Shown piece by piece: positions 28,671 through 37,823 of a stretch of 64,000 nucleotides of DNA. The notes beneath the pieces are model-generated. The model was not told the origin of the DNA. It did not search any database and worked only from the letters and a program-made list of their open reading frames with translations. This DNA is from Tritonibacter litoralis (lineage in GTDB: Bacteria > Pseudomonadota > Alphaproteobacteria > Rhodobacterales > Rhodobacteraceae): the NCBI RefSeq assembly GCF_009496005.1, contig NZ_WIBF01000001.1, forward strand, positions 248,001 through 312,000, read 5' to 3'. Position 1 is the first letter of the stretch. Each line of letters starts with the position of its first letter. A program made the position numbers and the translations under genes.

Positions 28671-29129
28671 ATGAAACTATCGACAAAAGGACGCTATGCG
28701 ATGGTGGCCCTGGCCGATATTGCCTTGCAACCGTCTGACACGTTGGTGGCGCTGGGGGATATCTCAAAACGTCAGGACATCTCGCTCGCCTATCTGGAAC
28801 AGCTGTTTGTGAAACTGCGCCGTGCGGAACTGGTGGCATCGGTGCGTGGGCCCGGCGGCGGATACCGTCTGGCGCGCCCGGCATCTGAGATCCGAGTGAT
28901 CGATATTCTGTCGGCTGTCGAGGAAACCATTGACGCCATGCACAAAGGCGCGGGGGCCTCTGGCGCGCTGTCCGGCAGCCGGGCGCAATCCCTGACCAAT
29001 CGTCTGTGGGAGGGGTTGAGCGCACATGTCTATGTCTTCCTGCATCAAACCCGCCTGTCCGATGTGATCCAGAACGAGCTGGCCCCTTGCCCTGCGGTAC
29101 CCAGCCTGTTTGACGTGGTGGACGATTAA
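28671..29129 (+). CDS. iscR: IscR-like Rrf2-family regulator lacking Fe-S cysteines
   Basis: A 152-residue Rrf2 winged-helix regulator: MKLSTKGRYAMVALADIAL, then QDISLAYLEQLFVKLRRAELVASVRGPGGGYRLARP as the DNA-binding part (33-70). Where IscR has three cysteines and a histidine, this protein reads MHKGAGASGALSGSRAQSLTN; all four ligands are replaced. The only cysteine is Cys140 near the end. It leads the suf operon, and GAGGGGGTAGGGG precedes the ATG. Its role as the operon's regulator is inferred from position. Cluster binding, if any, must be atypical. Confidence 0.88.
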   Translation: MKLSTKGRYAMVALADIALQPSDTLVALGDISKRQDISLAYLEQLFVKLRRAELVASVRGPGGGYRLARPASEIRVIDILSAVEETIDAMHKGAGASGALSGSRAQSLTNRLWEGLSAHVYVFLHQTRLSDVIQNELAPCPAVPSLFDVVDD

Positions 29130-29135
29130 GTCGCG

Positions 29136-30179
29136 ATGTCCCGTATTTATCTGGATCATAACGCCACTGCACCGCTTCGCCCGGAGGCACGCGATGCCAT
29201 GATCGCGGCGATGGAGGCTTGCGGCAACCCGTCATCGGTCCACGCTGAAGGGCGCAAAGCCAAAGCGATCGTCGAAAAGGCCCGCGCACAGATTGCAACA
29301 GCTTTTGGCGCGGATGGCGCTGATCTGGTCTTTACCTCCGGATCGACCGAAGGCGCGGCGCTGGCTCTGGCGGGGCGCGAACTACACGGTGCGGCTATTG
29401 AACATGATGCAGTAAGGTCTTGGATTGTTGAAGATCTCAGCGTCGATGAACACGGCGTTGCAACGGTTACAGATCCGGCACAGTCAACACTGCAACTGGC
29501 CAATTCCGAGACCGGGATCATCCAGGACCTTCCCGAAGGGCTGGCCGTAACAGATGCAACCCAGGCGTTCGGGAAACTGCCGGTCGCCTTTAATTGGTTG
29601 GGTGCCACAATGGCGCTAATCTCGGCCCATAAACTGGGTGGCCCCAAGGGGATTGGCGCTGTCGTCATGAAGCGCGGCACTGATTTAGCCCCACAGATCA
29701 CTGGTGGCGGTCAAGAGATGGGGCGCCGTTCAGGAACCGAAAATGTCATTGGAATCGCGGGCTTCGGAGCCGCAGCTGAAGCGGCTTCGCGGGATCTTGC
29801 AAATGGCGTTTGGGATGAAATTAAAGAATTTAGAAATATTCTAGAAAACGCTCTTGTGGCTGGCGCGCAAGAGACTATTTTTGTCGGGAAAGATGCACGG
29901 CGTTTACCTAATACCTTGTGTTTCGCAACACCAGGGTGGAAGGGGGAAACCCAGGTCATGCAGATGGATCTGGCCGGGTTTGCCATCAGCGCCGGTAGCG
30001 CCTGTTCCAGCGGCAAGGTGCGCGCAAGCTCAGTTCTGACGTCGATGGGGATTGCGTCAGATGTGGCCCAATGCGCGATCCGGGTTTCGCTGGGTTTGGG
30101 GACGACACAGGACGATGTGCTGCGCTTTGCCGATGCGTGGCTGGACAAACAAAAGAAACACCGCGCCCGCATGGCGTGA
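29136..30179 (+). CDS. Cysteine desulfurase, NifS/IscS type (short form)
   Basis: A 347-residue PLP enzyme, shorter than IscS (about 400). It starts IYLDHNATAPLRPEA, has the PLP lysine in SAHKLGGPKG (Lys166), GGGQEMGRRSGTENV near 190, and the persulfide cysteine in AGSACSSGKV (Cys290). It takes sulfur from cysteine for Fe-S assembly. It begins 6 bases after iscR. A second, SufS-type desulfurase closes the same operon, so the two may serve different acceptors. The usual ANNETG is ANSETG here. Confidence 0.92.
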   Translation: MSRIYLDHNATAPLRPEARDAMIAAMEACGNPSSVHAEGRKAKAIVEKARAQIATAFGADGADLVFTSGSTEGAALALAGRELHGAAIEHDAVRSWIVEDLSVDEHGVATVTDPAQSTLQLANSETGIIQDLPEGLAVTDATQAFGKLPVAFNWLGATMALISAHKLGGPKGIGAVVMKRGTDLAPQITGGGQEMGRRSGTENVIGIAGFGAAAEAASRDLANGVWDEIKEFRNILENALVAGAQETIFVGKDARRLPNTLCFATPGWKGETQVMQMDLAGFAISAGSACSSGKVRASSVLTSMGIASDVAQCAIRVSLGLGTTQDDVLRFADAWLDKQKKHRARMA

Positions 30180-30194
30180 CTGCAGGAGATGACC

Positions 30195-31715
30195 ATGGCC
30201 GCTTTGGACCAATTTGAAGCCAAGGAAGGCGTCGATCAGGAGACTGTCGATGCGGTGCGGGAGATCAGCACGTATAAATATGGCTGGGAAACCGAAATCG
30301 AGATGGAATACGCCCCCAAAGGCGTGAACCCCGATATCGTCCGCCTGATCTCGGAAAAGAACAACGAGCCCGAGTGGATGACCGAATGGCGTCTGGCGGC
30401 GTTTGAACGTTGGGAAAAGATGGATGAGCCCAACTGGGCGATGGTCAGCTATCCGGAAATCGATTTCCAGGACCAGTACTACTATGCCCGTCCCAAATCG
30501 ATGGAAGAAAAGCCGAAATCTCTGGATGAGGTCGACCCCAAGCTGCTCGCCACTTACGAAAAGCTCGGCATCCCGTTGAAAGAACAGATGATTCTGGCCG
30601 GTGTTGAAGGTGCCGAAGACATGCCAGCCGAAGGCCGCAAGGTTGCGGTGGACGCGGTATTTGACTCGGTTTCCGTGGGCACGACCTTCCAGGAAGAGCT
30701 GAAAAAAGCGGGCGTTATCTTCTGCTCCATCTCCGAAGCGATCCGTGAACATCCCGAGCTGGTCAAGAAGTACCTGGGCACCGTGGTTCCGGTGACGGAT
30801 AACTATTACGCCACGCTAAACTCGGCTGTGTTCTCGGACGGGTCGTTTGTTTACATCCCGCCAAACACCCGTTGCCCGATGGAATTGTCCACCTATTTCC
30901 GCATCAACGCGGAAAACACTGGCCAGTTCGAACGCACCCTGATCATCGCCGACAAAGGCAGCTATGTCAGCTACTTGGAAGGCTGTACGGCTCCGCAACG
31001 CGACACCGCGCAGCTGCACGCCGCCGTGGTTGAGATCATCATCGAAGAAGACGCCGAAGTGAAATACTCCACCGTTCAGAACTGGTTCCCCGGTGACGAA
31101 GAGGGCAAAGGCGGCATCTACAACTTTGTGACCAAACGCGCCGACTGCCGGGGCGATCGCTCCAAGATCATGTGGACCCAAGTGGAAACCGGCTCTGCCG
31201 TGACATGGAAGTACCCGTCCTGCATCCTGCGTGGCAAGGAAAGCCAGGGTGAGTTCTACTCAATCGCGATCACCAACAACTATCAACAGGCCGACACCGG
31301 CACCAAGATGGTTCACCTGGGTAAAGACACCAAATCGCGCATCGTCTCCAAAGGGATCTCAGCTGGCAAGGCGCAGAACACCTATCGCGGTCTGGTCTCC
31401 ATGCACCCCAAGGCCAAGAACAGCCGGAACTACACCCAGTGTGACAGCTTGCTGATTGGTGACAAATGTGGCGCGCACACGGTTCCTTATATCGAGGTGA
31501 AGAACAATTCTTCCCGCGTGGAGCATGAAGCGACAACCTCCAAGGTGGATGATGACCAGCTGTTCTACTGCCGCCAGCGCGGCATGGACGAGGAAGAGGC
31601 GGTTGCCCTGGTTGTAAACGGCTTCTGCAAAGAAGTGCTGCAGGCGCTGCCGATGGAATTTGCGATGGAAGCACAGCAGCTGGTTGCCATCAGCCTGGAA
31701 GGCTCAGTCGGCTGA
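30195..31715 (+). CDS. sufB: Fe-S cluster assembly protein SufB
   Basis: This 506-residue scaffold subunit of the SufBC2D complex contains the SufB core: [26 protein letters not shown] near 175, [21 protein letters not shown] near 220, [19 protein letters not shown] near 270, and the late [27 protein letters not shown]. The later ATG at 30195 was chosen over one 6 bases earlier because AGGAG is then 6 bases away rather than touching the start. The next frame begins with TGATG overlap. Confidence 0.96.
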   Translation: MAALDQFEAKEGVDQETVDAVREISTYKYGWETEIEMEYAPKGVNPDIVRLISEKNNEPEWMTEWRLAAFERWEKMDEPNWAMVSYPEIDFQDQYYYARPKSMEEKPKSLDEVDPKLLATYEKLGIPLKEQMILAGVEGAEDMPAEGRKVAVDAVFDSVSVGTTFQEELKKAGVIFCSISEAIREHPELVKKYLGTVVPVTDNYYATLNSAVFSDGSFVYIPPNTRCPMELSTYFRINAENTGQFERTLIIADKGSYVSYLEGCTAPQRDTAQLHAAVVEIIIEEDAEVKYSTVQNWFPGDEEGKGGIYNFVTKRADCRGDRSKIMWTQVETGSAVTWKYPSCILRGKESQGEFYSIAITNNYQQADTGTKMVHLGKDTKSRIVSKGISAGKAQNTYRGLVSMHPKAKNSRNYTQCDSLLIGDKCGAHTVPYIEVKNNSSRVEHEATTSKVDDDQLFYCRQRGMDEEEAVALVVNGFCKEVLQALPMEFAMEAQQLVAISLEGSVG

Positions 31716-31753
31716 TGTCGTTCCCCAAGGTAAAGAAAAAAGGACCTGTTTCC

Positions 31754-32068
31754 ATGATCGTAACAACCACCGCGAATGTCGAAGGCTACCAGATTGCCGA
31801 ATACAAGGGCATCGTCGTGGGCGAGGCGATCATGGGTGCCAATGTGGTGCGGGATTTCTTTGCCTCGGTCACAGATATCGTTGGCGGCCGCTCTGGTGCC
31901 TATGAGAGCAAGCTGCGTGACGCCCGCGAAACAGCCATGGCGGAACTGGAAGATCACGCCCGCGCGCGTGGGGCCAATGCGGTTGTGGGCGTCGATATTG
32001 ATTATGAAGTCGTAGCGGACAGCATGCTGATGGTCTCTGTCAGCGGTACGGCTGTTCTGCTCGGCTAA
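31754..32068 (+). CDS. YbjQ-family (UPF0145) protein
   Basis: A 104-residue protein of the YbjQ/UPF0145 family: [25 protein letters not shown] at the start, [22 protein letters not shown] in the middle, and [19 protein letters not shown] near the end. It forms pentameric or similar assemblies in known structures, and a metal-binding role has been proposed but is unproven. The ATG at 31754 with AAAAGGACC upstream gives the family length. An in-frame ATG at 31715, overlapping the sufB stop, would add 13 residues. It is embedded in the suf operon. Confidence 0.88.
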   Translation: MIVTTTANVEGYQIAEYKGIVVGEAIMGANVVRDFFASVTDIVGGRSGAYESKLRDARETAMAELEDHARARGANAVVGVDIDYEVVADSMLMVSVSGTAVLLG

Positions 32069-32135
32069 CGGAATTCGCCCAAACGGGCTTTGAAACAAAC
32101 GGGACCAGCTCCCGACGGATTGAGACGAGGAAAAA

Positions 32136-32891
32136 ATGCTCGAAATCAAAAACCTGCACGTCAAACTTGAAGACGAAGACAAGCAGATCCTGAAAGGTGT
32201 GGATCTGAAAGTGGAAGCTGGCAAGGTGCACGCCATCATGGGGCCGAACGGCTCTGGCAAATCCACCCTGTCTTATGTGCTGTCCGGCCGTGACGGTTAT
32301 GAGGTCACCGAAGGCACTGCGTCGCTGGGTGGCGAAGAACTGCTGGACCTGGAAGCCGAAGAACGTGCGGCCCTGGGCCTGTTCTTGGCGTTCCAATACC
32401 CGGTCGAAATCCCCGGCGTTGGCAACATGACCTTCCTGCGCACTGCTGTGAACGCGCAGCGCAAGGCCCGCGGTGAAGAAGAGCTGTCGGCAGGTGAGTT
32501 CTTGAAGGTTGTGCGCGAAAAAGCCAAGACCCTGAAGATCGACGCCGACATGCTGAAGCGTCCGGTCAACGTGGGCTTCTCGGGCGGTGAAAAGAAGCGC
32601 AACGAGATCCTGCAGATGGCAATGCTGGAGCCGAAGATGTGCATCCTGGACGAGACTGACTCGGGCCTCGACGTGGACGCGATGAAACTGGTCTCCGAAG
32701 GTGTAAACGCGCTGCGCGATGCAGGCCGTGGTTTCCTGGTGATCACCCACTACCAGCGTCTGCTGGATCACATCAAACCTGACGTTGTGCACATCATGGC
32801 CAACGGTCGTATCGTCAAAACCGGTGGACCTGAGCTGGCTTTGGAAGTTGAAAACAACGGCTATGCCGACATCCTGGCGGAGATCGCATAA
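32136..32891 (+). CDS. sufC: Fe-S cluster assembly ATPase SufC
   Basis: A 251-residue ABC-type ATPase. Walker A is MGPNGSGKSTLSYVL near 32, the SufC signature motif is FSGGEKKRNEILQMA near 146, and Walker B with D-loop is CILDETDSGLDVDA near 170. SufC drives the conformational change of SufBC2D for cluster building. It follows the YbjQ gene by 67 bases with GAGGAAAAA before the ATG and overlaps sufD by one base. Confidence 0.97.
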   Translation: MLEIKNLHVKLEDEDKQILKGVDLKVEAGKVHAIMGPNGSGKSTLSYVLSGRDGYEVTEGTASLGGEELLDLEAEERAALGLFLAFQYPVEIPGVGNMTFLRTAVNAQRKARGEEELSAGEFLKVVREKAKTLKIDADMLKRPVNVGFSGGEKKRNEILQMAMLEPKMCILDETDSGLDVDAMKLVSEGVNALRDAGRGFLVITHYQRLLDHIKPDVVHIMANGRIVKTGGPELALEVENNGYADILAEIA

Positions 32892-34171
32892 TGGCGCTGC
32901 CGGAATTGAAACAAACCGCAACCGAGGCGCGGCTGGCGGCGCTGAGCTTGCCCCAAGGCGGCTGCCTGGACGCCGGACGCGCCGCTGCCGTAGCCCGTGT
33001 CCAGACCCTTGGCCTGCCGGATCGCCGCGACGAATACTGGAAATACACCCGTCCCGACACATTGGTCACGGCTGATGCGCCAACAGCCGAAGTGTTCGAG
33101 TCAACCGAAGCACCGGTCTTTGACGCGATGGACCGCGTCAAGATTGTGTTTGTCGACGGCGTTTTTGACAGCGCAGCTTCCGATGATCTGTCCCTGGAAG
33201 GTGTGACGATCGATCGTTTGTCGGATCTGGCGGACACCGATATTCACTGGGCCAAAGACCTTTATGGTGTGCTGGAAGCCCGTGGTCAAACCCCGGTGGC
33301 CCGCCCGCTGGCCGCGCTGAACACCGCATATGCGACCGATGGCGTGGTGATCCATGTGACCGGCAAGCCGTCAAAACCCATCAGCCTGATCTACAAACAT
33401 GCCGATACGGCATCTGACGCGATCCTGCATCATGTGATCCGTGTTGAAAGCGGTGCCGAGGCGACCATTTTGGAAAACGGTCCCGCAGCCTCCCGGTTCA
33501 ACAAAGTGACCGAGATCGACATTGCAGATGGCGGCACATTGCACCACATCCGGGCCCAAGGTCGCGATCACGCACGTCGCGCGGCGACCCATATGTTCAC
33601 ACGTCTGGGCAGCGGGTCGGTTTATAAGTCCTTTACCCTGACCGTAAACGGCGTTTTGACCCGCAACGAGCAGGTGATTGAGCTGACCGGCGATGATGCG
33701 GTGGCCCATGTGGCCGGTGCCTGTGTGGGCGATGGTGATTTCCACCACGACGACACCGTGTTCATCACCCATGATGCGGTGAACTGCGAAAGCCGTCAGG
33801 TCTTCAAAAAGGTTCTGCGCAACGGCGCGACCGGCGTGTTCCAGGGCAAGATCCTGGTGAAAGAAGGCGCGCAAAAGACGGATGGCTACCAGATTTCCCA
33901 GTCTTTGCTGCTGGATGAAGACAGTCAGTTCCTGGCCAAACCAGAGCTTGAGATCTATGCTGACGATGTGGCCTGTTCGCATGGCTCCACGTCGGGTGCG
34001 ATCGACGATGATGCGTTGTTCTATCTGCGCTCGCGCGGTGTGCCCCATGGCGTGGCGACGGATCTTTTGACCTTGGCCTTCCTGGCTGAGGCCGTCGAAG
34101 AGATCGAGCATGAGGACATCGCGGCCGAATTGGTCGACCGCCTCGAAGGCTGGCTGGCCCGGCGTCGCTGA
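32891..34171 (+). CDS. sufD: Fe-S cluster assembly protein SufD
   Basis: A 426-residue SufB paralogue and scaffold partner. An N-terminal helical region holds LPDRRDEYWKYTRPDTL, the usual RxExWKYT-like mark. The beta-helix core includes EIDIADGGTLHHIRAQGRDHARRA, and the C-terminus has CSHGSTSGAIDDDALFYLRSRGVPHGVATDLL with the conserved His. Its start overlaps the sufC stop by one base and its stop overlaps the next gene by one base, indicating translational coupling. Confidence 0.95.
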   Translation: MALPELKQTATEARLAALSLPQGGCLDAGRAAAVARVQTLGLPDRRDEYWKYTRPDTLVTADAPTAEVFESTEAPVFDAMDRVKIVFVDGVFDSAASDDLSLEGVTIDRLSDLADTDIHWAKDLYGVLEARGQTPVARPLAALNTAYATDGVVIHVTGKPSKPISLIYKHADTASDAILHHVIRVESGAEATILENGPAASRFNKVTEIDIADGGTLHHIRAQGRDHARRAATHMFTRLGSGSVYKSFTLTVNGVLTRNEQVIELTGDDAVAHVAGACVGDGDFHHDDTVFITHDAVNCESRQVFKKVLRNGATGVFQGKILVKEGAQKTDGYQISQSLLLDEDSQFLAKPELEIYADDVACSHGSTSGAIDDDALFYLRSRGVPHGVATDLLTLAFLAEAVEEIEHEDIAAELVDRLEGWLARRR

Positions 34172-34659
34172 TGGCGGTCACAACTGATATTTTGCTGACA
34201 TATAAAGGGCCGCGCCAGGTTTTGGCGCGGCTCCTGTCCGCAGGCCCGCGCGAAGACCGGCTGGTGGCCCTGGCGATGGGCAGCTGTGTGATCATGTTCA
34301 TTGCACAACTGCCGCGTTTGGCACGCATTGCCCATATGACCGATCAGGATCTGAACGCGCTGATGGGCGGATCATTGCTGGCCCTTGTATTTGTCCTGCC
34401 GCTGATACTTTATTCCTTGGCCTTTGTGTTTCACCTGATCGCCCGCGCTCTGGGTGGCAAAGGACACGGGTTCCAATCCCGCGTGGCCTTGTTCTGGGCG
34501 ATGATGGCAGCCAGCCCCTTGATGCTTCTGAATGGGCTGGTGGCAGGGTTTATCGGCGATGGACCTGCGCTTTCGGCGGTTGGTGGCTTGTGGTTTGGTG
34601 CAGTTTTGTGGTTCTTGGGAACCGGTTTGCACGAAGCCTATTGGAGACGGCAGCAATGA
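34171..34659 (+). CDS. YIP1-family membrane protein, first copy
   Basis: A 162-residue protein with about four transmembrane segments (residues near 35-50, 67-90, 108-127, 133-150), matching the Yip1-domain architecture seen in many Rhodobacterales suf operons. The start overlaps the sufD stop by one base, and the stop overlaps the second copy as ATGA. Its role is unknown; anchoring the Suf machinery at the membrane is only a guess from the location. Confidence 0.7.
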   Translation: MAVTTDILLTYKGPRQVLARLLSAGPREDRLVALAMGSCVIMFIAQLPRLARIAHMTDQDLNALMGGSLLALVFVLPLILYSLAFVFHLIARALGGKGHGFQSRVALFWAMMAASPLMLLNGLVAGFIGDGPALSAVGGLWFGAVLWFLGTGLHEAYWRRQQ

Positions 34660-35216
34660 TCGCAATTGGTCCTCTGGTCGGCCAGACCATTCAAACCCCA
34701 GAACAGGCGGCGAAACAGTTTTTGGCGTTGGACCTCCCGCGTGAGGCAATCTGGGTTGGGTTTGCGCTGGTCCAAATCCTGAACACGCTTAATTTTGTTC
34801 TGCGCGCGATTGTGACACCTTTACCCAGCGAATTTGAATGGATGGTCTCACCGGTTGAACATCTGATAATGAACTCGGTCTTGCAGTTTGGGCTGGCAGT
34901 CAGCGTCACCTTTGCCGGACGCTGGTTGAACGGGCGGGGCGGGTTCCTTCCTGTACTGAGCTGCCAGGTTTGGATTAACTTTGTGCAACTGATTGCCATG
35001 GCTGGCCTGACCGTCGTCGCAGTGGCTACGCCAACCCTGGCGGGCATACTGGATTATGTCGTAGCGATTTTTGCGATCTATATCTCGCTGCATTTTATCA
35101 ACCAAGTGCACCAGCTCGGATCCCTATGGCGGTCCTTTGGGGTGTTTCTACTGTCTGGCGTTGTCATGGCTGTCGCCATCGCTCTTTTGGGACAGTCGTT
35201 GCTGCCCAGCATCTAG
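34656..35216 (+). CDS. YIP1-family membrane protein, second copy
   Basis: A 186-residue protein with about five hydrophobic segments and the same general layout as the preceding gene, though only weakly similar in sequence. Residues 1-30 (LVGQTIQTPEQAAKQFLALD) are cytosolic, as is typical of bacterial Yip1 proteins. It overlaps the first copy by 4 bases and ends 9 bases before sufS. Its function is unknown. Confidence 0.7.
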   Translation: MIAIGPLVGQTIQTPEQAAKQFLALDLPREAIWVGFALVQILNTLNFVLRAIVTPLPSEFEWMVSPVEHLIMNSVLQFGLAVSVTFAGRWLNGRGGFLPVLSCQVWINFVQLIAMAGLTVVAVATPTLAGILDYVVAIFAIYISLHFINQVHQLGSLWRSFGVFLLSGVVMAVAIALLGQSLLPSI

Positions 35217-35225
35217 GAACAAACT

Positions 35226-36446
35226 ATGTATGACATTGAAAAAATCCGCAGCGACTTTCCGATCCTATCGCGTGAGGTGAACGGTAAGCCGTTAACCTAT
35301 TTGGACAACGGCGCATCAGCTCAAAAGCCACAGGTGGTGATTGACGCGGTTACACGCGGTTACGCAGAGGAATATTCCAATGTTCACCGTGGCTTACATT
35401 ACCTTTCGAACCTAGCTACCGAAAAATACGAGGCCGTACGTGGGACCATTGCTCGGTTCTTGAACGCCGCCCACGAAGATCACATCGTTCTGAATTCCGG
35501 CACCACGGAAGGAATCAATATGGTGGCCTATGGCTGGGCTATGCCGCGTATGGAAGCCGGGGATGAGATCATCCTGTCCGTTATGGAACATCACGCCAAT
35601 ATTGTGCCCTGGCACTTCCTTCGGGAACGTCAGGGTGTGGTGATCAAATGGGTCGACACCGAAGCCGATGGATCGCTGGATCCACAAAAGGTGCTGGATG
35701 CCATTGGCCCCAAGACCAAGCTAATCGCCGTGACCCATTGTTCAAATGTGCTGGGCACCGTTGTCGACGTCAAAACCATATGCCAAGGCGCAGCCCATCA
35801 GGGCGTTCCGGTGCTGGTTGATGGCTCCCAAGGGGCCGTGCACATGCCTGTTGACGTGCAGGACATCGGCTGTGATTTCTATGCGATCACTGGTCACAAG
35901 CTGTACGGGCCTTCAAGCTCGGGCGCGATTTATGTGAAGCCGGAACGCATGGCCGAGATGCGCCCCTTTATTGGCGGCGGTGATATGATCAAAGAAGTCA
36001 GCAAAGAGGCCGTTGTCTATAACGATCCGCCCATGAAGTTTGAGGCCGGAACGCCGGGCATTGTTCAAACCATCGGATTGGGCGTCGCGCTGGATTATAT
36101 GATGGACCTTGGCATGGATAACATCGCAGCGCATGAGGCCCAATTGCGCAGCTATGCCGAAGAACGGTTTGCCGGGTTGAACTGGCTTAACATCCAAGGA
36201 CATGCAACTGGAAAAGCTGCAATTTTCAGCTTTACCCTGGACGGTGCGGCACATGCGCATGACATCTCGACCATTCTGGATCGCAAAGGTGTGGCCGTGC
36301 GTGCGGGGCATCACTGTGCGGGTCCATTGATGGATCATCTTGGGGTCACCGCAACGTGTCGTGCGTCTTTTGGGCTTTATAACACGACCGGCGAAGTCGA
36401 TACGTTGATTGATGCGCTGGAACTGGCGCATGAGCTATTCGCCTGA
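35226..36446 (+). CDS. sufS: Cysteine desulfurase SufS
   Basis: A 406-residue group II cysteine desulfurase. It has the PLP lysine in ITGHKLYGPSSSGAIYV (Lys225) and the active cysteine in VRAGHHCAGPLMD (Cys364), almost the same numbers as Escherichia coli SufS. It supplies persulfide sulfur to SufBC2D, usually through SufE or SufU; neither is present here. It is the last recognisable gene of the operon. The 239 bases after its stop hold no gene or clear terminator. Confidence 0.96.
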   Translation: MYDIEKIRSDFPILSREVNGKPLTYLDNGASAQKPQVVIDAVTRGYAEEYSNVHRGLHYLSNLATEKYEAVRGTIARFLNAAHEDHIVLNSGTTEGINMVAYGWAMPRMEAGDEIILSVMEHHANIVPWHFLRERQGVVIKWVDTEADGSLDPQKVLDAIGPKTKLIAVTHCSNVLGTVVDVKTICQGAAHQGVPVLVDGSQGAVHMPVDVQDIGCDFYAITGHKLYGPSSSGAIYVKPERMAEMRPFIGGGDMIKEVSKEAVVYNDPPMKFEAGTPGIVQTIGLGVALDYMMDLGMDNIAAHEAQLRSYAEERFAGLNWLNIQGHATGKAAIFSFTLDGAAHAHDISTILDRKGVAVRAGHHCAGPLMDHLGVTATCRASFGLYNTTGEVDTLIDALELAHELFA

Positions 36447-36685
36447 CCAATAGACACGCCACAACATTTAGACACCGGGGTGGCTTTGGGCGAAAACCGC
36501 TCACGCTACCCCGTTTAATTCGCGGAAAGCGCGCATCTTTTTCTATACCAAATATCGCGTCGGATCCGTGTTCATGGAACCTAGGCGGCACAAGTCTTCT
36601 GCGTGTCCGCATCTGTTGAAACATTTGAGCACAAACTAACAATCGTGTGCCTCGCAGAGCTTGCCATAACTCTGGGAGGAGAGAC

Positions 36686-37690
36686 ATGCGCGATTTGACT
36701 TTAACGCGTCGACACACGCTTTTTGGGGCGGCCGCCGTTGCAGGCACGCTGACAACTGGTTTCACCGCCAGCCCGGCCGAGGCCAAAGCCCCGCTTGCCA
36801 CAGACCAAGCCCCTTATTTCTATCGGTTCAAACATGGCTCGATGCAGGGAACCGTGATTTCGGACGGGATTTTGCCCCTGGGTGAGCCGTCCGGCAGCTT
36901 CCTTGGCACCAGCAAGGAAGAAGTCGAGCAGATACTAACCGGTAACTTTCTGGACCCCAGCAATGTCATTCTGGAACAGAACATTCTGATTTTGAACACC
37001 GGCTCAAAACTGGTTCTGTTTGACACCGGAATGGGGGAGTCGCAGTTGTTTGGCCCAACACCGGGCCGTATGATGGAAAACCTGGCGGCAGCTGGCATCG
37101 ACCCCAAAGACATTGACGCGATTGTCTGCACCCATGCCCATTGTGACCACGTCTGGGGGATTATGTCCGCTGGCGGGAGCCCCAATTTCCCCAACGCGCA
37201 AATCTATATCTCGCAAGCGGATTTTGAGTTTTGGACGGATGAGGCCAAGCTTAGCTGGTCCGAACCCGGATATATGAAAGCCTTTGTGGAGGGGGCGCGC
37301 CGCAATCTGATGCCAAACCGGGATCGCATCATCTTTTTTAAAGACGGTGAAGAATTCCTGCCGGGCATCCAGGCCATGTATGCGCCAGGGCATACGGTTG
37401 GGCACTCCATCTTTCTGATCACATCAGACGGGCAGACCATGGCGGCCATTGGCGATACGACCCACCATCACGTGCTGTTGTTGGAACGCCCGTTGATGGA
37501 ATTTGCCTTTGACACCGATCCCAAATTGTCGGCGCAAACCCGGTTCAAGGTGTTGGACATGCTGGCGCAGGAACGCATTCCCATGATCGCCTACCATTTC
37601 CCATGGCCAGGCATTGGGCATATCGCCAAGGTGGGCGAGGGGTTCCATTTCTACCCAGCGCCGATGGTGATGCAGACCTTGCCGAGCTGA
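36686..37690 (+). CDS. Tat-exported metallo-beta-lactamase-fold hydrolase
   Basis: A 334-residue protein with an N-terminal twin-arginine-like signal (TRRHTLFGAAAVAGTLTTGF, cleavage likely after PAEA), then an MBL fold. The metal motif is CTHAHCDHVWG near 146, with later ligands in YAPGHTVGHSIF near 233, IGDTTHHHV near 256 and AYHFPWPGIGH near 308. It should bind two zinc ions in the periplasm; lactonase or related hydrolase activity is likely but the substrate is unknown. GGAGGAGAG precedes the ATG. It is monocistronic, 133 bases ahead of the kinase gene. Confidence 0.87.
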   Translation: MRDLTLTRRHTLFGAAAVAGTLTTGFTASPAEAKAPLATDQAPYFYRFKHGSMQGTVISDGILPLGEPSGSFLGTSKEEVEQILTGNFLDPSNVILEQNILILNTGSKLVLFDTGMGESQLFGPTPGRMMENLAAAGIDPKDIDAIVCTHAHCDHVWGIMSAGGSPNFPNAQIYISQADFEFWTDEAKLSWSEPGYMKAFVEGARRNLMPNRDRIIFFKDGEEFLPGIQAMYAPGHTVGHSIFLITSDGQTMAAIGDTTHHHVLLLERPLMEFAFDTDPKLSAQTRFKVLDMLAQERIPMIAYHFPWPGIGHIAKVGEGFHFYPAPMVMQTLPS

Positions 37691-37823
37691 CGCACAGAAC
37701 GCCAGAGCATGGGCTGTTCCAAAGATGAGCGGTTTGCGCTCCAACTCCGCCGGATTGTGGGGTGTAAACCAATAGTCCCACCGTTAAGGTCAGTGAATTG
37801 GAGGAGGCGGATCGACGGACACT

